DNA of 64,000 nt from Acinetobacter lwoffii (GCF_029024105.1 NZ_CP118963.1:1-64000), one strand, 5' to 3'; shown: positions 17,531 to 30,581, counted from the first letter of the stretch. Program-made: numbers and translations. Notes: generated by a model not told the origin, from the letters alone.

Positions 17531-19471
17531 TTATTTTTTGTCATCTTTCACTTCAGTGAACTCAGCATCTACAACGCCGTCGTCCGCTTTTTGAGATTGA
17601 CCTTCGCCGCCTTGGAATGCATTCGGGTCAAAACCTTGCGCACCACCTTGGCCTTGAGCAGCTTCATATGCACGTTGTGTAATTGGCATGATGATATTTT
17701 GCAGCGCTTCAGTTTTCGCTTTGATTTCTTCAACGTCATTTTCTTTAGTTGCAGCTTCAAGCTCAGAAACCGCCGTTTCAACAGCAGTTTTTTCGTCAGC
17801 TGTTACTTGTTCACCAAGATCTTTCACTGCTTTTTGTGAAGAAGCAACTAAAGCATCCGCTTCGTTGCGTGCTTTTGCAAGCTCTTCAAATTTACGGTCT
17901 TCTTCAGCATTCGCTTCAGCATCTTTGATCATTGCTTCGATTTCAGCATCAGACAAACCTGAGTTTGCTTTAATCTGGATCGATTGCTCTTTACCAGTGC
18001 TCTTGTCTTTCGCAGATACTTTCAAGATACCATCAGCATTGATGTCGAAAGATACTTCAATTTGTGGCACACCACGTGGCGCAGGTGGGATGTCGCCTAA
18101 CTGGAAGTTACCCAACAATTTGTTTTGCTGCGCCATTTTACGTTCACCTTGGTAAACTGAAATGTCTACAGCAGGCTGGTTGTCCGCAGCGGTTGAGAAC
18201 ACTTGAGATTTCTTCGCAGGAATCGTGGTGTTTTTCTCGATGATTGCAGTCAACACGCCGCCCATGGTTTCAATACCAAGTGTCAACGGAGTTACGTCAA
18301 GTAGAAGTACGTCAGTTTTGTCACCTGAAAGTACCGCACCTTGAATCGCAGCACCCATTGCGACTGCTTCATCAGGGTTTACGTCTTTACGTGGCTCTTT
18401 ACCGAAGAACTCTTGAACCTTTTGTTGAACCATTGGCATACGAGACTGACCACCTACCAGGATCACGTCAGAGATGTCAGAAGTCGAAAGACCTGCATCT
18501 TTAAGCGCAATACGGCAAGGTTCAATGGTACGCGCAACCAGGTCAGCAACCAGACCTTCAAGTTTTGCACGTGTTACGTTGATCACTAAGTGTTTAGGAC
18601 CAGTCGCATCAGCAGTGATGTATGGAAGGTTGATTTCAGTTGCATTTGAAGAAGAAAGCTCGATTTTCGCTTTCTCCGCAGCTTCTTTTAAACGCTGTAA
18701 CGCCAGTGGATCTTGTTTCAGGTTAAAGTTTTGTTCTTTCTTGAACTCTTCAACCAGGAACTCGATTAACGCGTTATCGAAGTCTTCACCACCTAGGAAC
18801 GTATCACCGTTAGTCGACAATACTTCGATTTGCTGGTCACCATCAAGGTCAGCAATTTCAATGATTGAAACGTCGAAAGTACCACCACCCAAGTCGTAAA
18901 CCGCGATTTTACGGTCGCCTTCTTTCTTGTCCATACCGAACGCAAGTGCCGCAGCAGTTGGCTCGTTGATGATACGTTTAACTTCTAAACCTGCAATTTT
19001 ACCTGCATCTTTAGTTGCTTGACGTTGTGCATCGTTGAAGTAAGCAGGAACAGTAATAACAGCTTCAGTTACGGTTTCGCCCAGGTAATCTTCAGCAGTT
19101 TTCTTCATCTTTTTCAAGATTTCAGCAGAAACCTGTTGTGGCGCCAATTTTTTGTCGTTGACATCAACCCAAGCATCACCGTTGTCTGCTTTGATGATTT
19201 TGTAAGGAACTAAACCGATATCTTTTTGTACCGCTTGGTCTTCATAACGACGACCGATCAAACGTTTGATCGCGAACAATGTGTTTTTCGGATTTGTTAC
19301 TGCTTGACGCTTTGCAGATTGACCTACCAGAATTTCGCCATCTTTATAGGCAATAATAGATGGAGTGGTACGTGCGCCTTCAGCGTTTTCGATTACTTTA
19401 ACTTTGTCGCCTTCAAGTACTGCAACACATGAGTTTGTAGTACCTAAGTCAATACCAATGATTTTAGCCAT
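17531..19471 (-). CDS. dnaK: Chaperone DnaK (Hsp70)
   Basis: Hsp70 chaperone of 646 residues, working with DnaJ and GrpE in protein folding. The ATPase domain begins with IGIDLGTTNSCVAV; the DLGGGTFDVSI phosphate-binding loop and the LLLDVTPLTLGIE linker before the substrate-binding domain are intact. The C-terminus ends in an acidic tail (DAEFTEVKDDKK) as in E. coli DnaK. GAGGAA precedes the ATG. grpE lies upstream on the same strand with a 118-bp gap that contains its own heat-shock-like promoter. Confidence 0.98.
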   Translation of the reverse strand: MAKIIGIDLGTTNSCVAVLEGDKVKVIENAEGARTTPSIIAYKDGEILVGQSAKRQAVTNPKNTLFAIKRLIGRRYEDQAVQKDIGLVPYKIIKADNGDAWVDVNDKKLAPQQVSAEILKKMKKTAEDYLGETVTEAVITVPAYFNDAQRQATKDAGKIAGLEVKRIINEPTAAALAFGMDKKEGDRKIAVYDLGGGTFDVSIIEIADLDGDQQIEVLSTNGDTFLGGEDFDNALIEFLVEEFKKEQNFNLKQDPLALQRLKEAAEKAKIELSSSNATEINLPYITADATGPKHLVINVTRAKLEGLVADLVARTIEPCRIALKDAGLSTSDISDVILVGGQSRMPMVQQKVQEFFGKEPRKDVNPDEAVAMGAAIQGAVLSGDKTDVLLLDVTPLTLGIETMGGVLTAIIEKNTTIPAKKSQVFSTAADNQPAVDISVYQGERKMAQQNKLLGNFQLGDIPPAPRGVPQIEVSFDINADGILKVSAKDKSTGKEQSIQIKANSGLSDAEIEAMIKDAEANAEEDRKFEELAKARNEADALVASSQKAVKDLGEQVTADEKTAVETAVSELEAATKENDVEEIKAKTEALQNIIMPITQRAYEAAQGQGGAQGFDPNAFQGGEGQSQKADDGVVDAEFTEVKDDKK

Positions 19472-19518
19472 TTGGATGTTTCCTCTAAAATTTTTTTGTG
19501 ATTTACACTTGTTATCCG

Positions 19519-19546
19519 ATATGAGAGCCGTTCGATTTTTTTCAAG
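19519..19546 (-). promoter_or_regulatory. Sigma32-like promoter of dnaK
   Basis: On the minus strand CTTGAAA (-35, 19540-19546) is followed after 14 bases by CTCATAT (-10, 19519-19525). This fits the RpoH consensus CTTGAAA-N11-16-CCCCATnT moderately well and lies about 48 bp ahead of the dnaK start codon. Confidence 0.6.
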
Positions 19547-19589
19547 TAAATTTTTTGAAAAATTTCACAAACTCCCGAAATTATTTGGC

Positions 19590-20138
19590 TTAAGCGCCGA
19601 CCATCACCATAGCAGGACGCAATAAGCGACTGTTGAGCGTGTAGCCCTTTTGCAAAACAGTCCCAATTTCATTGGCTTTGGCATTTGGATCAATCCCGAC
19701 TGCCTGGTGCAGGTCAGCATTGAAACCGTTGTTGGTGTCTACTGCCACAACCCCGAATTTCTCCAAGGTATGCAATAACGATTTAAGGGTCAGTTCAACG
19801 CCTTCACGCAATGGTGTTTGCTCTTCACCTGCAGCCACAATGGCACGCTCCAGATTGTCGACTGTTTCTAGAAGCTCTTTAGAGAACTTTTCCAGAACCG
19901 TATCTTTATGCTTTTCAGATTCACGCTGAATACGTTCAACACTTTTTTGTGCTTCATAGACTGCATTGGCGGTACGGGCTTTTTCTAACTTTAAATCACC
20001 TTCAAGCTGCGCAATCTGCTCTTGTAAAGACTCAACGGAAACTTCAGCCTGCTCGGTTTCAGCTTGAGTTTGCGCTGTATCTTGTTCCGCTTGCTCTTGC
20101 TCAAGTTGTTGAGCTTGCTCGTTTTGCTCAGTCGCCAT
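19590..20138 (-). CDS. grpE: Nucleotide exchange factor GrpE
   Basis: GrpE drives ADP release from DnaK. The product is 182 residues from the ATG at 20138, which has GGAGT 6-7 bases upstream; the open frame continues to 20171 but that start lacks a ribosome binding site. The N-terminus is a Glu/Gln-rich tail, the middle a long coiled coil, and the C-terminal domain ends in the family pattern GYTLNSRLLRPAMVMV. It precedes dnaK as in many gammaproteobacteria, while dnaJ lies about 43 kb away on the other strand. Confidence 0.96.
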   Translation of the reverse strand: MATEQNEQAQQLEQEQAEQDTAQTQAETEQAEVSVESLQEQIAQLEGDLKLEKARTANAVYEAQKSVERIQRESEKHKDTVLEKFSKELLETVDNLERAIVAAGEEQTPLREGVELTLKSLLHTLEKFGVVAVDTNNGFNADLHQAVGIDPNAKANEIGTVLQKGYTLNSRLLRPAMVMVGA

Positions 20139-20247
20139 TGATTTACTCCGTTTAAATGGGTTCTTAAACATGTACAGTCCTTAGGCCTCAGTGTTCACTG
20201 CGTTTATGCTGAACTGCCATGGTTGTGAAGTTCTTGATTACCTAAAG

Positions 20248-20275
20248 AAATCGGGGCAGGGTGTAAAAATTCAAG
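20248..20275 (-). promoter_or_regulatory. Sigma32-like promoter of grpE
   Basis: Minus strand CTTGAAT (20269-20275), 12 bases, then CCCCGATTT (20248-20256). Close to the RpoH consensus and about 110 bp upstream of grpE. Confidence 0.68.
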
Positions 20276-20545
20276 CGTCGACCCAGATTAAATTTAAGAT
20301 TTATACAAAATACTGAATCCAGCGGATAGCAGAACAAGCTATTCAGAACACAACAGCAGGATAGGATGAGAATAAAATACACGGACATCAGCAGCGATGA
20401 ATCCGAATTTTGAACTGAATAGATTCAATTCGCGACTAAATCTAAGAATTAAGTATTTGAATATAAACATAAAAAATGAATAATCGTATTTTTGAATCAA
20501 ATTAATAATTTTAATCCGTTTTAAGTATTGGTAAAAAAATTGCAT
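20276..20545. other. AT-rich spacer upstream of grpE
   Basis: 270 bp between the grpE promoter and a small-RNA candidate. It contains only a 69-codon minus-strand frame rich in Phe, Ile and Tyr with no ribosome binding site, which I regard as chance. Nothing else is recognised. Confidence 0.4.
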
Positions 20546-20557
20546 CATACTTCTATT

Positions 20558-20660
20558 AACAGCGACCTTGTTCAGAGGAGAGAGCCGAACCGGGTTGCTG
20601 TTGCCCTATTTTAGAATTGCTTTTTTCAAGCTGAGTATCCCCAAAACTCAGCTTTTTTTT
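20558..20660 (+). ncRNA. Candidate small RNA with closing stem and terminator
   Basis: A transcript of about 100 bases is suggested by three signals: CATACT (-10-like, 20546-20551) about 7 bases upstream of the start; a 10-bp stem, AACAGCGACC (20558-20567) with GGTTGCTGTT (20593-20602), enclosing 25 unpaired-looking bases; and an intrinsic terminator at 20628-20660. No open frame fits. I do not recognise the RNA; it does not match 4.5S, 6S, tmRNA or RNase P. Confidence 0.5.
20628..20660 (+). terminator. Terminator of the small-RNA candidate
   Basis: Perfect stem AAGCTGAGT / ACTCAGCTT, 9-base loop, then T8. There is no upstream gene on this strand, which is why a small RNA is proposed. Confidence 0.88.
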
Positions 20661-20794
20661 GCCTGTTTATTTATTAGACATAAAAACGATTAATATCTAA
20701 GCAATAAAGTCTTTCACAATAGATGAACTTTTGATTAATATTTATTCCAGATTCTATCGCTGTAGTTTCTTCTTATTTTGAAATGTGTTTTCGT

Positions 20795-20827
20795 GGCTTA
20801 TCCTGTTCTCTAGATAAGCCTTTTTTT
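20795..20827 (+). terminator. Second intrinsic terminator in the same gap
   Basis: Stem GGCTTATC / GATAAGCC with a 10-base loop, then T7. It lies 135 bp past the first terminator with no gene between them, so it may end another short transcript. Confidence 0.75.
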
Positions 20828-21040
20828 GTCCAGAATTTACCTTTTTTGAATTTGTTGGAATCAGTCGTCTCTATTTTAGCGGTTTGTAAGATAAAACTTA
20901 CAGCTTGGATAGTGAATGTCCGCTTCATGAGAGCAAGTTGATTCGATAGGATAATTTGTGTAGAGAACAGGATGTTCTGGTTGAATTGCTGAGAAGCATA
21001 AGCGAAGTGGAAGTTCGTTTAACATAACCCTCTGCAAAGG
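20828..21040 (+). other. Gene-free stretch between terminators
   Basis: About 210 bp between the second and third hairpins with no credible reading frame and no known RNA pattern. It may be the body of another small transcript ending at the hairpin at 21041. Confidence 0.3.
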
Positions 21041-21069
21041 CCCTAAAGAAATTTTCTTTAGGGTCTTTG
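21041..21069 (+). terminator. Third hairpin, possible terminator
   Basis: Perfect 10-bp stem CCCTAAAGAA / TTCTTTAGGG with a 3-base loop, extendable by AAAG / CTTT. The T run behind it is imperfect. Confidence 0.55.
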
Positions 21070-21095
21070 TCTATCTGGCAGCTACCTTTTTCATT

Positions 21096-21118
21096 AAAAA
21101 AGCCCAGTCTGGGCTTTT
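21096..21118 (-). terminator. Terminator of the Arg-rich lipoprotein gene
   Basis: Stem AAAAGCCCA / TGGGCTTTT with a 3-base loop and T6 on the minus strand. Confidence 0.85.
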
Positions 21119-21140
21119 AATAGAGAGGGTGATTCAAGTC

Positions 21141-21641
21141 TTAGTCACGACGATCCCGTGAACGTTGTTCCTGATGGCGTCGGTTGTCATTCCAGCGTTG
21201 ATTAGAACGATTTTGCTGGACTTTTTTACTGCGCTGATCTGTTGCACGTTTACGCTCCAGATCCTGACGACGCTTGCGTTCTGCTTCTGCCTGTTTTTGC
21301 CGTTGCGTCATGATATTTTTACGTTGCTGTTCATGGCGCTGCCGTTCCAGTTGGCTTTTACGTCGATCAAGCTCTAACTTTCTTTTACGATCCTGCTCCC
21401 AATTGCGACGTTGTAATTCCTGTTTACGTCGATCGAGTTCAATACGTTTGTGTTGCTGTTCATATTCCCAGCGTTGCCGCTCATAGCGACGATCTTGTTC
21501 ATAATGCCGGTCCAGTTCATAGCGACGGTCATAACGCTGATCATAGCGGCCGTCATAATAGCCACCATCTTCAGGAAATGCGACGCAGCCTACAGCTAAA
21601 AATGCAGTCGCCAAAGACAGAGCTATAATTTTTCTAGCCAT
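21141..21641 (-). CDS. Arg/Gln-rich putative lipoprotein
   Basis: Protein of 166 residues from the ATG at 21641, chosen because GGAGG lies 6 bases upstream; the ATG two codons earlier touches the ribosome binding site. The N-terminus is a lipoprotein signal with lipobox LAVGC (Cys19), followed by a Tyr/Gly/Asp stretch and then about 110 residues dominated by Arg, Gln, Glu and Lys in a RRxxLE-like pattern, probably one long charged helix. No domain is recognised. Such a basic periplasmic helix might bind an anionic surface polymer, but that is speculation. Confidence 0.7.
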   Translation of the reverse strand: MARKIIALSLATAFLAVGCVAFPEDGGYYDGRYDQRYDRRYELDRHYEQDRRYERQRWEYEQQHKRIELDRRKQELQRRNWEQDRKRKLELDRRKSQLERQRHEQQRKNIMTQRQKQAEAERKRRQDLERKRATDQRSKKVQQNRSNQRWNDNRRHQEQRSRDRRD

Positions 21642-21858
21642 AGGCATCCTCCCGATTTGTAATAAAAAATATACTTAAGCTCGCAAAAGTACGTCAAAAA
21701 TAACCTTTAAACGGTCAATGATATCTTTTATAAATGAGGGTAACGTATCGAGTAGAAGCTATATGTACATTGATATTAAGACTTATATAAGAATATGGTC
21801 ACTGAAACACTAATCGTGTAGAAACTATGAAGAATTAAGAGAATAAGGACTAAAAATA

Positions 21859-22929
21859 ATGACTGTGAATCCTCCGGTTCTGAAAAGTGTGATGGAAAAG
21901 GGACAAGGGACGGCAGCGCGTATGCTGGACCGCTTACCTGGCATTGCACAGGAAGCATTGGTCAAGGCTCTGGATTATCCTCATGTTTATCCTGATTTAG
22001 ATCCATTGGTTAAATGCCTGATGGCCATCCAGATAAAACAGGGGCATAGCAGTTTTATTAGTGAGGATCTGGCTCATTCGCGCACATTGTTTGATGCACG
22101 TATGAAAGCCATCCGGGCTAGACCGACCGCGGTCAAATTTGTTGAAGAGCTCCGCCTTCCTCTACAGAGTGGCAGCATCTTTGCCCGGCATTATCATCCA
22201 GCTCCACAAAAGAAGTTGCCGATGGTGATTTTTTATCATGGCGGTGCATTTATGGTGGGCGGTCTGGACAGCCATGATGAATTCTGTCGCTTGCTGGCAG
22301 TACATGCCAAAGTACAGGTGCTAAGCGTAGCTTATCCGCTGACGCCAGAATTTAGCCCCTTGCAGATGGTACAAGTCTGTGAAGATGCCTTGGCGTGGGC
22401 ACATCAGCATAGCAAGCAGCTAAAAGTCTATAAAAACCGGATTGCCGTGGCAGGGGACAGTGCGGGTGGAAATCTGGCTACTGTCGTGGCACAGCGCAGT
22501 GCAGGCAAATCTTATGCTGCACGAGCGCAGCTTTTGCTTTATCCGGCGGTCGACTTTAAAAGCCGCCATCCTTCTTTCTATGCCTATAAAGATGGACTGG
22601 TACTTTCAGAGCAGGATATTGATCTGGTGACCTTAATGTATGCCCAAACCCATCAGATTGAACTGGATGATCCGCTGATTTCACCGACCTATGGTGAATT
22701 GCAAAACTTGCCGCCAAGTTATGTGATTACAGCACGTCATGATGTCCTGCATGATGAGGGTTCAATCTATGCACACAAGTTGCGTCAGAATGGTGTAGCT
22801 GTTCATTATGATGAATATACCGATCAGGCCCATGGTTTTATCAACCTGACCCCGATCTCCCGCCGTGCCAAAAAATATGTGATTGAGATCAGCAAGAACT
22901 TCCGCAAATTCTGGGACAAAAATAGTTAA
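21859..22929 (+). CDS. Alpha/beta hydrolase, hormone-sensitive-lipase (HSL) family esterase
   Basis: Carboxylesterase or lipase of 356 residues without a signal peptide. It shows the HSL-family oxyanion motif HGGA at 127-130 and the nucleophile elbow GDSAGG at 199-204 (Ser201). The catalytic Asp is likely in the DVLHDEG segment and the His in QAHGF near residue 325. An extra N-terminal segment (about 1-95) forms the cap domain. AAGGA precedes the ATG. It stands alone; the natural ester is unknown. Confidence 0.85.
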   Translation: MTVNPPVLKSVMEKGQGTAARMLDRLPGIAQEALVKALDYPHVYPDLDPLVKCLMAIQIKQGHSSFISEDLAHSRTLFDARMKAIRARPTAVKFVEELRLPLQSGSIFARHYHPAPQKKLPMVIFYHGGAFMVGGLDSHDEFCRLLAVHAKVQVLSVAYPLTPEFSPLQMVQVCEDALAWAHQHSKQLKVYKNRIAVAGDSAGGNLATVVAQRSAGKSYAARAQLLLYPAVDFKSRHPSFYAYKDGLVLSEQDIDLVTLMYAQTHQIELDDPLISPTYGELQNLPPSYVITARHDVLHDEGSIYAHKLRQNGVAVHYDEYTDQAHGFINLTPISRRAKKYVIEISKNFRKFWDKNS

Positions 22930-22946
22930 ATCGAAAGCATAAATGC

Positions 22947-22978
22947 AAAAAGGTGTTTCTCATGAAACACCTTTTTTT
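22947..22978 (+). terminator. Bidirectional terminator between convergent genes
   Basis: Stem AGGTGTTTC / GAAACACCT with a 4-base loop, A4 before and T7 after. Confidence 0.9.
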
Positions 22979-23000
22979 ATAGATAGGTTTTTATCAGTTC

Positions 23001-23675
23001 TTATACTTTGCTGCTGATCTGCGCTTCAGGAAAGATCAGATTGAATTTGGGGACATAAAAGCTTTGCAGCAATTTGGCTTTGGAAAAGTCTGGAAATATA
23101 TTCTCGGCATCTTGCCATTCTACTTGCGAGAGTTTGGAGAGGTGACCGCGAAACTGTGGACTAAACTGAAAACGCTGGCCTTTCCAGGCTTGCTGGATTT
23201 TCAACATAGACGCTGGAATATGATGACTATTAATATAGAACTGGCGTGCAGATTTGGTTTTCTTCAGCCGAATCGTCATATGCTGGTTCTGGTGTTGAAT
23301 CTGACACAGTACTTCCTGATCCTTTTCCTGCCATTCAAATTGCGCATGTTCTTTGGGAATGCCCCATAAATGCTGACCGTGTACCACAGACTCATGGGTA
23401 GACACATAAATTTTAGGAATCGAGCTGAGGCGCCGTTTACTAATTAAAGGATGATCCAGAATCAGTAACTCTTCATAAGGGCCAATCGGCGAAGTGTGAT
23501 AACGCACCAATAAGACTTGGACCATACGACCCAGCGGAGAAGGCGCAATACGGAACTGTTTCGCTTGCTCAATAAAGCTTGGGGTCAGCCAATAATTCAG
23601 AATAAAACCCTCACCCTGCAAATGCCAAGGTGGAAACTGGTGGATATTTTGCTCCTGTAATAATGCATGCTTCAT
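23001..23675 (-). CDS. Acetoacetate decarboxylase-like fold protein
   Basis: Soluble protein of 224 residues. The segments GPYEELLILDHPL and HLWGIPKEHAQF fit the acetoacetate decarboxylase (ADC) superfamily, where the first strand precedes the active-site region. In true ADC a Lys in a conserved EEL...K context forms a Schiff base; Lys residues follow in STHESVVHGQHLWGIPKE but I cannot assign the catalytic one. The function could be decarboxylation or something unrelated in the same fold. It is alone and convergent with the esterase gene. Confidence 0.6.
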   Translation of the reverse strand: MKHALLQEQNIHQFPPWHLQGEGFILNYWLTPSFIEQAKQFRIAPSPLGRMVQVLLVRYHTSPIGPYEELLILDHPLISKRRLSSIPKIYVSTHESVVHGQHLWGIPKEHAQFEWQEKDQEVLCQIQHQNQHMTIRLKKTKSARQFYINSHHIPASMLKIQQAWKGQRFQFSPQFRGHLSKLSQVEWQDAENIFPDFSKAKLLQSFYVPKFNLIFPEAQISSKV

Positions 23676-23778
23676 TCTTATTCTCTTGTCTTTAGTCGGC
23701 AGGTCACTGCATTATGAGTTATAAAAGATTAATATATAGTCATTCACAACCATTACTTCTAAGTAGATGAGTTAATAA

Positions 23779-24351
23779 ATGTTAAAGAAATCATTATGTG
23801 TCATCGCACTTGCTGCGGTCAGTCTACCAAGCTTCGCTGCAAATACGATTATTGAGATGAAGACTTCATCTGGAAATATTGAAATTGAACTCTTCAATGA
23901 CAAAGCTCCAATCTCGGCAAAGAACTTCGAAAGCTATGTAAAGAGCAACTTCTATAAGGACACGATTTTTCACCGCGTCATTCCAGGCTTTATGGTGCAG
24001 GGTGGTGGCTTTGATGTGAACATGCAAGAAAAAGCCAATACTCAAGCACCCATTAAAAATGAATCATCGAATGGTCTGCAAAATAAACGCGGTACTTTAG
24101 CCATGGCGCGTACCAATCAGCCGGATTCTGCCCGAGCACAATTCTTTGTGAACCTGGTCGATAATGATTTCCTGGATCGTTCTGCTAGAAATGCCGGCTA
24201 TGCGGTATTTGGTAAGGTCACTAAAGGTATGGATATCGTCGATCAGATTGCTAAAGTACCGACCCGAAACTATGGAATGCATCAAAATGTGCCGGTGAAC
24301 CCTGTAAAAATCACCAGTGTGACGATTAAAGCACCAGTCGTGAAAAACTAG
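23779..24351 (+). CDS. ppiA: Periplasmic peptidyl-prolyl cis-trans isomerase (cyclophilin)
   Basis: Cyclophilin-type isomerase of 190 residues that speeds proline isomerisation in the periplasm. A signal peptide covers about residues 1-20 (ending SFA). Signature segments are YKDTIFHRVIPGFMVQGG, ARAQFFVNL and FGKVTKGMDIVDQI; the active-site Arg lies in FHRV and the FFVN strand is intact. Length matches E. coli PpiA. The ribosome binding site is weak. The rrn operon follows on the same strand. Confidence 0.9.
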   Translation: MLKKSLCVIALAAVSLPSFAANTIIEMKTSSGNIEIELFNDKAPISAKNFESYVKSNFYKDTIFHRVIPGFMVQGGGFDVNMQEKANTQAPIKNESSNGLQNKRGTLAMARTNQPDSARAQFFVNLVDNDFLDRSARNAGYAVFGKVTKGMDIVDQIAKVPTRNYGMHQNVPVNPVKITSVTIKAPVVKN

Positions 24352-24485
24352 GCATAGAATAAAGCAGAAATATTTAATTTATATTTCTGTTTTAAAAATA
24401 TGTACTTATGTAATGAATTGTATGGAATTGAACCAATTTGGTGCATAAAAATAAAACACTCGTGATTCCTGTGCGTTAAAAGCGC
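24352..24485. other. Spacer between ppiA and the rrn promoter
   Basis: Short AT-rich spacer. An imperfect hairpin (AGAAATATTTAAT / ATATTTCT) just past ppiA could act as its terminator, since a T run follows. Upstream activating sites of the rrn promoter would fall here but are not recognised. Confidence 0.4.
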
Positions 24486-24513
24486 TTGCACGTGTAAGAA
24501 ATTGCCCTATAAT
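24486..24513 (+). promoter_or_regulatory. Sigma70 promoter of the rrn operon
   Basis: TTGCAC (24486-24491) and a perfect TATAAT (24508-24513) spaced by 16 bases, about 270 bp ahead of the 16S gene. It is the strongest promoter-like sequence seen in the window. Confidence 0.85.
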
Positions 24514-24630
24514 GAGCACATACCGACGAGATAGACGGAAACGAACGAAGCAGAATGGCGGAGTTGTTGAGTTTATCGAAGTCCAGCTTCTGGCACTGAC
24601 GAGGTGTTGGAAAGATCATTAAGAGATTAT

Positions 24631-24651
24631 GAAGAACAACTTGTGTGGATT
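24631..24651 (+). other. 16S rRNA processing stem, 5' arm
   Basis: This 21-base arm pairs with 26342-26363, on the far side of 16S, with one bulge. Such a stem flanking 16S is the usual RNase III substrate. Confidence 0.8.
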
Positions 24652-24780
24652 TTTACTGGTTGATCGATCGAAATTATTTTCATTGATTGATGGTAGAAAT
24701 TACTCGAAGTTTATTTGAGAAATATTTGTCAGAAAATTGATGAGCCAAGATTGGCACCCTTTAAAGGTGCTACTGATTTT

Positions 24781-26318
<1,538 letters not shown>

Positions 26319-26341
26319 ACGAAAGATTGACGATTGGTAAG

Positions 26342-26363
26342 AATCCACAACAAGTTGTTCTTC
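26342..26363 (+). other. 16S rRNA processing stem, 3' arm
   Basis: Complements 24631-24651 across the 16S gene. Confidence 0.8.
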
Positions 26364-26378
26364 ATACGATGTATCTGA

Positions 26379-26455
<77 letters not shown>

Positions 26456-26526
26456 AATCTGACTAACGAAGCATGAAAGTGCTGAAGCAAACAGAACAGA
26501 ACGATACATTGACTTATTGATAAGCT

Positions 26527-26602
26527 GGGGACTTAGCTTAGTTGGTAGAGCGCCTGCTTTGCACGCAGGAGGTCAGGAGTTCGACTCTCCTAGTCTCCAC
26601 CA
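26527..26602 (+). tRNA. tRNA-Ala (TGC)
   Basis: 76-base cloverleaf with encoded CCA. Acceptor GGGGACT / AGTCTCC, anticodon TGC at 26560-26562, T-loop GTTCGACTC. Second tRNA of the spacer. Confidence 0.96.
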
Positions 26603-27091
26603 AATTTCAAGATCATAAAACTTAAAGCACTGCTTTAAGGCTTTTACTTGAAATTTAAGCAAGAAGCTACGCTTCGCGCAGTATGTAAGCATACAGTGAT
26701 GAAGTTGTTTAGTTCCTAAGCGATCAAGTGTTTAGATCCTAGAGATTAGCAAGTACAAGCGTTATGATACGCGCACTTGATAATCTCTGTGATTTATCAC
26801 AGTTTCCTGACCTGACGAAGGCTGGAAAAATCATTAACAGAATATATTTGAGTTGAAATAATTTGTTCAAACTCGTTTTTAAGATCAACACTAACAGTGA
26901 TTTATTACTGTGATGTGAAGATTAAGGAAATGAGTTCTAGCGAAATTAACTGAATCAAGCGTTTTGGTATATGAATCTAATTGAAGCTGTACAGTGCTTA
27001 AGTGCACAAACGCCAACTGTATGAGTGAGTCGCAAGACAAGCTCTGTTGCTTATCCTACTTGTAAGGATAAACGACTGTTTGGGGTTGTAT
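26603..27091 (+). other. Spacer between tRNA-Ala and 23S
   Basis: About 490 bp of transcribed spacer. It holds the 5' arm of the 23S processing stem (26832-26857). No gene is seen. Confidence 0.7.
26832..26857 (+). other. 23S rRNA processing stem, 5' arm
   Basis: Pairs with 30093-30118 beyond the 23S gene, with a few internal mismatches; ATTTGAGTTGAA / TTCAACTCAAAT is perfect. Expected RNase III site. Confidence 0.75.
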
Positions 27092-29988
<2,897 letters not shown>

Positions 29989-30092
29989 ACAACACCCAAA
30001 CAGTTGTTGTACGAACTTCGAAAGAAGTGAGGATCAATTGATTCGATATTCAGCAAAACAGCTTGATTCATAAGCTCGTTAGTATGACAATA

Positions 30093-30118
30093 TTCAACTC
30101 AAATAAAACCTGTTAATG
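30093..30118 (+). other. 23S rRNA processing stem, 3' arm
   Basis: Complement of 26832-26857. Confidence 0.75.
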
Positions 30119-30180
30119 AATTCTATTTGGTAGAAAGCAAGGCATCTCAATAAGACCTAGCAAGTATCCATAAACAGTTG

Positions 30181-30295
30181 TGCTGGCGACCATAGCAAGA
30201 GTGAACCACCTGATCCCTTCCCGAACTCAGAAGTGAAACCTCTTAGCGCTGATGGTAGTGTGGGGTTACCCATGTGAGAGTAAGTCATCGCCAGC
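30181..30295 (+). rRNA. rrf: 5S ribosomal RNA
   Basis: 115-base gene with terminal stem GCTGGCGA / TCGCCAGC and the conserved CCGAACTCAGAAGTGAAAC loop. It is followed directly by the operon terminator. Confidence 0.95.
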
Positions 30296-30306
30296 TCATT
30301 ATTCGA

Positions 30307-30341
30307 AACACCCCCTGTCATTTGATAGGGGGTGTTTTTTT
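30307..30341 (+). terminator. rrn operon terminator
   Basis: Stem AACACCCCCT / AGGGGGTGTT, 10-base loop, then T7. Confidence 0.93.
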
Positions 30342-30581
30342 ATGCGCGGGTTTTAGTCAAATAATTGTTGAAGTGTTGAGTATTGATTAAAAACTGGACT
30401 CATGGGTTTAGAATTTTAAGGAATAAGTAAGACTTTAGTCGGATATTGCATGAAAAGTAGCTGTGTTGAACTAAGTTGTTGCGAAGACATGGCGATAAGA
30501 ATCATTAAAAATAATAAATAAGAGTTAGGGTCATGTGTCGTGCTGAAAACAACGAAAAAAACTCACAGGAGGTGAGTAAAA
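30342..30581. other. Upstream region of the first AAHS transporter
   Basis: 240 bp that must hold the transporter promoter; no clear -35/-10 pair is seen. It ends with a strong ribosome binding site, AGGAGGTGA, 5 bases before the ATG. A 31-codon frame starting at 30532 spans that site in another frame and is left unannotated. Confidence 0.45.

Noticed and set aside
20339..20548. 69-codon minus-strand frame rich in Phe, Ile and Tyr
   Set aside because: A/T-rich chance frame without ribosome binding site; it overlaps the promoter region of the small-RNA candidate.
20558..20660. Known RNA such as 4.5S, 6S or a riboswitch
   Set aside because: Signature motifs of these RNAs are missing and no regulated gene follows on that strand.
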